Below the pieces are notes generated by a model. It was given only the letters and a program-made list of their open reading frames with translations, was not told the DNA's origin and ran no database searches. From the NCBI GenBank assembly GCA_965140355.1, contig OZ223194.1:1178001-1242000 (forward strand): 64,000 bases of DNA, given 5' to 3'. Each line of letters opens with the position of its first letter. The first letter of the stretch is position 1. Position numbers and translations under genes: made by a program. Positions 60,246-64,000 of the stretch are shown here, in pieces. Source of the stretch: Acetobacterium sp965140355 (GTDB lineage Bacteria > Bacillota > Clostridia > Eubacteriales > Eubacteriaceae).

Positions 60246-60941
60246 TTGGATCACAATATTTTAGTAATTGATGATGATAAAGAGTTAGGCGCCTTGATTA
60301 AACAAAGTGTGGCAAAAGAAAATATAAGTGCAGAATACTGCTGTTCCGGGGCAGATGGTTTGGCATTACTTAAAAAAAATGATTACCATCTTATCGTTTT
60401 GGATGTCATGATGCCGGGAATGGACGGCTTTCAGACAATGCAAAAAATACGAGCGCAAAGCAGCATTCCTATTTTGATGCTGACTTCTAAAAATGACAGC
60501 ATCTCAAAAGTACACGGACTTCGTTCTGGAGCCGATGATTATCTCACCAAACCATTTGATATCGAGGAACTGATTGCTCGAATTATTTCCTTAATACGCA
60601 GATACACCCGTTTTAATTTTGAGGACCATCGTTCACAGCCCCTCATTTACAAAGGCCTGTCCATCGACTTTGACGGTCGAAGTGTTACGACGCAAAACGG
60701 CACATTTGAATTGCCGCCAAAAGAATTTGATCTGCTTTTGTTTTGTGCAAAAAACCAGGGCAGAATTTTAACGAAGCAGCAGATTTATGAGGAAGTTTGG
60801 GGTGAAGCTTACGTTTATGATGACAGTAATATTATGGCAATCATCAGCCGTCTCCGTAAAAAGATTGAACCGGATTCAGGGTCGCCCTTTTATATCCAGA
60901 CAGTAAAAGGGATTGGTTATCGTTTTAACAAGGCGGTGTAA
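60246..60941 (+). CDS. OmpR-family response regulator
   Basis: 231 residues. The receiver domain has acidic D9-D11, phospho-acceptor D53 in IVLDVMMPGMDG, and the Lys in YLTKPFD; the C-terminal winged helix has ELPPKEFDLLLFCAKNQGRI and VKGIGYRF. TTG start with GAGGAGG 7 bases upstream. It works with the kinase 3 bases downstream, and probably drives the ABC exporter operon at 62060. Confidence 0.93.
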   Translation: MDHNILVIDDDKELGALIKQSVAKENISAEYCCSGADGLALLKKNDYHLIVLDVMMPGMDGFQTMQKIRAQSSIPILMLTSKNDSISKVHGLRSGADDYLTKPFDIEELIARIISLIRRYTRFNFEDHRSQPLIYKGLSIDFDGRSVTTQNGTFELPPKEFDLLLFCAKNQGRILTKQQIYEEVWGEAYVYDDSNIMAIISRLRKKIEPDSGSPFYIQTVKGIGYRFNKAV

Positions 60942-60944
60942 GGG

Positions 60945-61868
60945 ATGCTTTTGAACGTGATTTTAGGGATATTATTTTGTCTAGCCCTTTTATTTGGCGT
61001 TACCTGTTTCATAAAACTGCTTCGTGTAAAGCGGCAGCTTATCGATATGACGGATACGCTAAGCGATATTCAGTCTGGAAACGGTAGCCGAAAAATTCTT
61101 GCCGCAGACAATGAATTAACCGCAGACCTTTCTTATAAAATAAATGAAATTGTCTATGATTATGAAGAGCAGCTCTCGCAATTGAAAGCAGCCGATGAAA
61201 CCAATCGTCAGCTCATGACCAGCCTTTCGCATGACGTGCGGACACCGCTTACGACGTTGATCGGCTATTTGGATGCAATTCACCGAGGTCTGGAATCGCT
61301 AAAAGAGCAGGAGGACTATCTTGAAATTGCAAGGCGAAAAGCACATGATTTAAAAGATTATATTGATGTTTTATTTGACTGGTTTAAACTGAATTCCAGT
61401 GAGTTTTCTTTATCCATCGAGCAGACAGAGCTGGCGGAGTTAACGAGAAATATTTTGAAAGACTGGATTCCCATTTTTGAAGAAAAACATCTCGATTATG
61501 AAATAAAAATTCCGGAAAAGCCGTTGTTTGTCGAAGTAGACTTAGACGGCTATACGCGCATCATCAACAATTTAGTGCAAAATGTCATAAGTCATAGTCA
61601 GGCCACACAGATTAAAATTAAAATGTCAAAAAAAGATACAGAAATTAAAATTGATATCGAGGATAATGGAATCGGTATTAAAAAACCGGATCTCCAGCAC
61701 ATTTTTGAAAGACTGTATAAATGTGATCAAGGTCGTTCGAATAAGGGAAGTGGCTTGGGGTTGTCCATTGTTCGGCAGATGGTCGAAAAAATGAAGGGCA
61801 ACATTACGGTTCAAAGTGAACCAAACCAGGATACGGTTTTTACCATTTGTTTTCCCGCAAGCAATTAA
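60945..61868 (+). CDS. Sensor histidine kinase
   Basis: 307 residues. One N-terminal membrane helix (about 2-22) and almost no external loop, so it likely senses within the membrane or through the exporter, as BceS/NisK-type intramembrane kinases do. The phospho-acceptor His is H96 in SLSHDVRTPLTTL; ATPase boxes are NLVQNVISHS, DNGIGI and GSGLGLSIV. Confidence 0.92.
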   Translation: MLLNVILGILFCLALLFGVTCFIKLLRVKRQLIDMTDTLSDIQSGNGSRKILAADNELTADLSYKINEIVYDYEEQLSQLKAADETNRQLMTSLSHDVRTPLTTLIGYLDAIHRGLESLKEQEDYLEIARRKAHDLKDYIDVLFDWFKLNSSEFSLSIEQTELAELTRNILKDWIPIFEEKHLDYEIKIPEKPLFVEVDLDGYTRIINNLVQNVISHSQATQIKIKMSKKDTEIKIDIEDNGIGIKKPDLQHIFERLYKCDQGRSNKGSGLGLSIVRQMVEKMKGNITVQSEPNQDTVFTICFPASN

Positions 61869-61981
61869 AAGAAGTCCTGTTTCAGACTGACAAAATAGAT
61901 TAATTATTGGTCGGTGCAGTCGTTTATTAACAACCTCAATCCTTGTCTGGTGGCAGGGATTTATTTTATGTAAATTGCAAG

Positions 61982-62021
61982 GTTAATGCAAGATTGCGGC
62001 AACGTTAATGCAAGATTGACA
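61982..62021 (+). promoter_or_regulatory. Direct repeats and -35 box before the ABC exporter
   Basis: GTTAATGCAAGATTG occurs at 61982-61996 and 62004-62018, 22 bases apart (two helical turns). The second overlaps TTGACA (62016-62021). The -10 box is weak, as expected for an activated promoter. The OmpR-type regulator at 60246 is the likely binder. Confidence 0.65.
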
Positions 62022-62059
62022 TGATAGACTAATTTCAGTAAGAAAAGGAGGTTCTTAAT

Positions 62060-62983
62060 TTGAGTGATTTTATAATTGAAACAAAAAATTTGACCAAACA
62101 ATATGGCGAACAAAAAAGTGTTTCGAACCTGAATATCCATGTCAAAAAAGGACGGATCTATGGTTTGCTTGGCAGAAACGGCGCAGGAAAAACCACGGCC
62201 ATGAAGATGTTGCTGAATCTGACAAGGCCGACTTCCGGAGAAGTTCGAATTTTTGGTAAAAGCATTCAGGGAAATGAAAAGAAAATTCTGCCCCGCATTG
62301 GCAGTTTAATTGAAGCCCCGGGATTTTATCCAAATTTGACCGGTACGGAAAACCTGAAAATTTTTGCCCAACTTCGAGGTGTTTCTAAGCGTACCGCGGT
62401 AAAAGATGCATTAGCGGTTGTGGGACTGCCATATGGAGATAAAAAGCTGTTTTTGCAGTACTCCCTTGGTATGAAGCAGCGCTTAGCCATTGCCTTGGCA
62501 ATCATGCACGATCCGGAGCTGCTGATTTTGGATGAGCCGATTAATGGGCTTGATCCAATCGGGATTGCCGAGATGCGTTCGTTTATCCGGGAGTTGTGCG
62601 ATGTGAAGGGGAAAACCATTTTAATTTCCAGCCACATTCTTTCAGAAATATCTCTGTTAGTGGATGATATTGGAATCATTGACCACGGGGTCTTACTGGA
62701 GGAAGAAAGCCTTGCCGAACTGGAAGAAAAAAACAGTAAACACGTCCATTTTGGTGTTTCTGACACTGCACAGGCGGCCAGAATCATGGAGATGAATTTT
62801 GGAGCCAGAAACTTTACCGTGGGAAATGATCATAGTCTGCGCTTATATGATCATAATTTTTCTGTGGCGGCACTCAATCGTGCTTTTATTGAAAACGGAT
62901 TGGAGGTATCGGAAGCTCACACCTGTGAAGATACCTTGGAGGATTACTTCAAGCGGATAACCGGAGGTGAAGGTATTGCATAA
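62060..62983 (+). CDS. ABC exporter, ATP-binding protein (lantibiotic/bacitracin resistance type)
   Basis: 307 residues, BcrA/NisF-like: Walker A GRNGAGKTTAMKML, Q-loop IGSLIEAPGFYPNLT, signature YSLGMKQRLAIA, Walker B LLILDEPINGLDP, followed by the C-terminal extension usual in this group. TTG start with AAAGGAGG 8 bases upstream. It is first in an operon with two permease genes and exports or expels cell-wall-active peptides. Confidence 0.9.
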   Translation: MSDFIIETKNLTKQYGEQKSVSNLNIHVKKGRIYGLLGRNGAGKTTAMKMLLNLTRPTSGEVRIFGKSIQGNEKKILPRIGSLIEAPGFYPNLTGTENLKIFAQLRGVSKRTAVKDALAVVGLPYGDKKLFLQYSLGMKQRLAIALAIMHDPELLILDEPINGLDPIGIAEMRSFIRELCDVKGKTILISSHILSEISLLVDDIGIIDHGVLLEEESLAELEEKNSKHVHFGVSDTAQAARIMEMNFGARNFTVGNDHSLRLYDHNFSVAALNRAFIENGLEVSEAHTCEDTLEDYFKRITGGEGIA

Positions 62984-63749
62984 CTTGCTGATCACTGAAT
63001 TTAGGAAATTCAGAAGAAAGAAAATCTTTATTTTGGGTATACTGGCCGCGTTTATCTTTCCTCTTTTTAATTGTGTATTGTTGTCAGATCCCAATTTTGC
63101 AAGCATCCAGTCGGGCGTAAGAGAGGACAATGCTTTTTTGTTGTTAATGCCCTTACTGATTATCTTGGCGGCTAATTTGTTTTTCGTAGAACAGGACAAT
63201 GATACCCTAAAAAATCTGCTATGCATACCGGTGTCTAAAAATCAATTGGTATTTGTCAAGCTATTGGTTTTGCTGCTTTTTTCGGTTGCTTTTCAGTTAA
63301 TGGGATTTATGGTTGGCACCGTAATTGCTGTGTTTCAAAAGATCCCGTTGAATGATTTTGTATTTCAGTTTTTTTTAACCGCATCAACCGGGGTACTTAT
63401 GTGGGCGGCGGCATTGCCATGTATTGGACTGGTCATCTGGTTTAATAAAAGCTATATTCTTTCGGTTATTATCGTGTTTTTTTACACCTTGTTAAATTAT
63501 GTGCTGCATTTCAGCGATGCCATTATGATGCAGCCGTTAGGGATAAATGCCGGAACGCTTATGCCTGTGCCCATGATTTTTCGGTGGCTGTACCAATTTT
63601 ATACACCCGTTGGGGAAATTCAGATAGCGTTTTATAATCGTTTCAGCCAATACTTTGTATCGGCACCGATATGCTTCGGGGTGCTTTTGCTGGAAGCGGC
63701 AGTTTGCATTTATTTGATGATGCACATCTATCGGCGCCGAGAAATTTGA
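62976..63749 (+). CDS. ABC exporter, permease subunit 1 (lantibiotic immunity type)
   Basis: 257 residues with six membrane helices, starting NLLITEFRKFRRKKIFILGI, the common opening of NisE/EpiE/MutE-type permeases. I choose the TTG at 62976 (GGAGG 8 bases upstream); a GTG at 62967 lies inside that ribosome site. It overlaps the ATPase gene by 8 bases. Confidence 0.85.
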   Translation: MHNLLITEFRKFRRKKIFILGILAAFIFPLFNCVLLSDPNFASIQSGVREDNAFLLLMPLLIILAANLFFVEQDNDTLKNLLCIPVSKNQLVFVKLLVLLLFSVAFQLMGFMVGTVIAVFQKIPLNDFVFQFFLTASTGVLMWAAALPCIGLVIWFNKSYILSVIIVFFYTLLNYVLHFSDAIMMQPLGINAGTLMPVPMIFRWLYQFYTPVGEIQIAFYNRFSQYFVSAPICFGVLLLEAAVCIYLMMHIYRRREI

Positions 63750-63767
63750 GGAAAGGGGGTATTTTTG

Positions 63768-64000
63768 ATGCTTCGTATTATAAAAACTGAATTTTTGAAA
63801 TTAAAGCGATTTCATGTTTTGCTCATTGGTTTTATTGGGATGACGCTTCCGGCAATTTTAGCGGTATTTACACAGGCGGTCGCCACGCAGGAGGCCACGG
63901 CACAAGAGTTCAACTTTTCCGCTCTCTTTGACAGTACCATCTGGAATAGCGCAACGATTTTCATGCCGGTAATTTTCACCTTGATCGGCGGCTATTTAAT
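63768..64000 (+). CDS. ABC exporter, permease subunit 2 (3' end outside window)
   Basis: The first 77 residues of a second permease of the same family, starting MLRIIKTEFLKLKRFHVLLI. GAAAGGGGG precedes the ATG. It is homologous to subunit 1, as in NisE/NisG pairs; the rest lies beyond the right edge. Confidence 0.85.
   Translation, partial: MLRIIKTEFLKLKRFHVLLIGFIGMTLPAILAVFTQAVATQEATAQEFNFSALFDSTIWNSATIFMPVIFTLIGGYL

Noticed and set aside
1..64000. CRISPR arrays, tRNA or rRNA genes
   Set aside because: I found no regularly spaced repeats and no tRNA- or rRNA-like sequence on either strand.

Overview
The window looks like chromosomal DNA of an anaerobic, moderately AT-rich Gram-positive bacterium (class Clostridia). 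The evidence is the tmk/holB/ricT gene order known from Firmicutes, a clostridial 2[4Fe-4S] ferredoxin, rubredoxin, strong AGGAGG ribosome sites with many TTG/GTG starts, LytTR regulators, and Etf/acyl-CoA dehydrogenase and enoate-reductase-type flavoenzymes. A Eubacteriaceae (Acetobacterium-like) host is my best guess; that is an impression from gene content, not a proof.

Layout. 1-10.3 kb is core chromosome: a decarboxylase running in frame into thymidylate kinase, a DUF2007 protein, HolB, RicT, ferredoxin, rubredoxin, an iron-sulfur flavoprotein, thioredoxin, a YhgE/Pip membrane protein with a TetR regulator, and the rRNA methylase RlmD. 10.4-20.6 kb is a defence-type island. It holds a membrane-anchored PIN nuclease with a tiny membrane partner and a divergent HTH regulator, then a type I (EcoR124/EcoprrI-like, family IC) restriction system hsdM-hsdS-X-hsdR, where X has the length, position and active-site pattern of the PrrC anticodon nuclease and hsdR is split by one extra base. 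A four-helix membrane protein ending in a HEPN-type Rx4H motif follows.

20.6-37.4 kb is a scrambled accessory zone: fragments of REP-associated (Y1) transposases with their dispersed repeat, IS3 fragments, a beheaded serine recombinase, two nearly identical 583-bp copies of an HD-hydrolase gene, two 516-bp copies of a GyrI-like gene, two UvrA-like drug-resistance ATPases (one beheaded), a serine hydrolase coupled to the intact one, and small regulatory operons (LytTR-DUF3021-methyltransferase; XRE; MarR). Several genes here are broken.

37.4-64 kb is a series of small regulated metabolic and transport units, each with its own regulator and visible operator: TetR/DUF4386; acyl-CoA dehydrogenase-EtfB-EtfA with a TetR; a metallophore ABC importer with MATE and AraC genes under DtxR-like boxes; proB with a LysR; a large Old-Yellow-Enzyme/FAD reductase with a TetR; a LytTR pair; an EFR1 flavodoxin-ferredoxin; a methyltransferase; a second OYE-type reductase with a tiny overlapping gene; and a two-component system preceding a lantibiotic/bacitracin-type ABC exporter that runs off the right edge.
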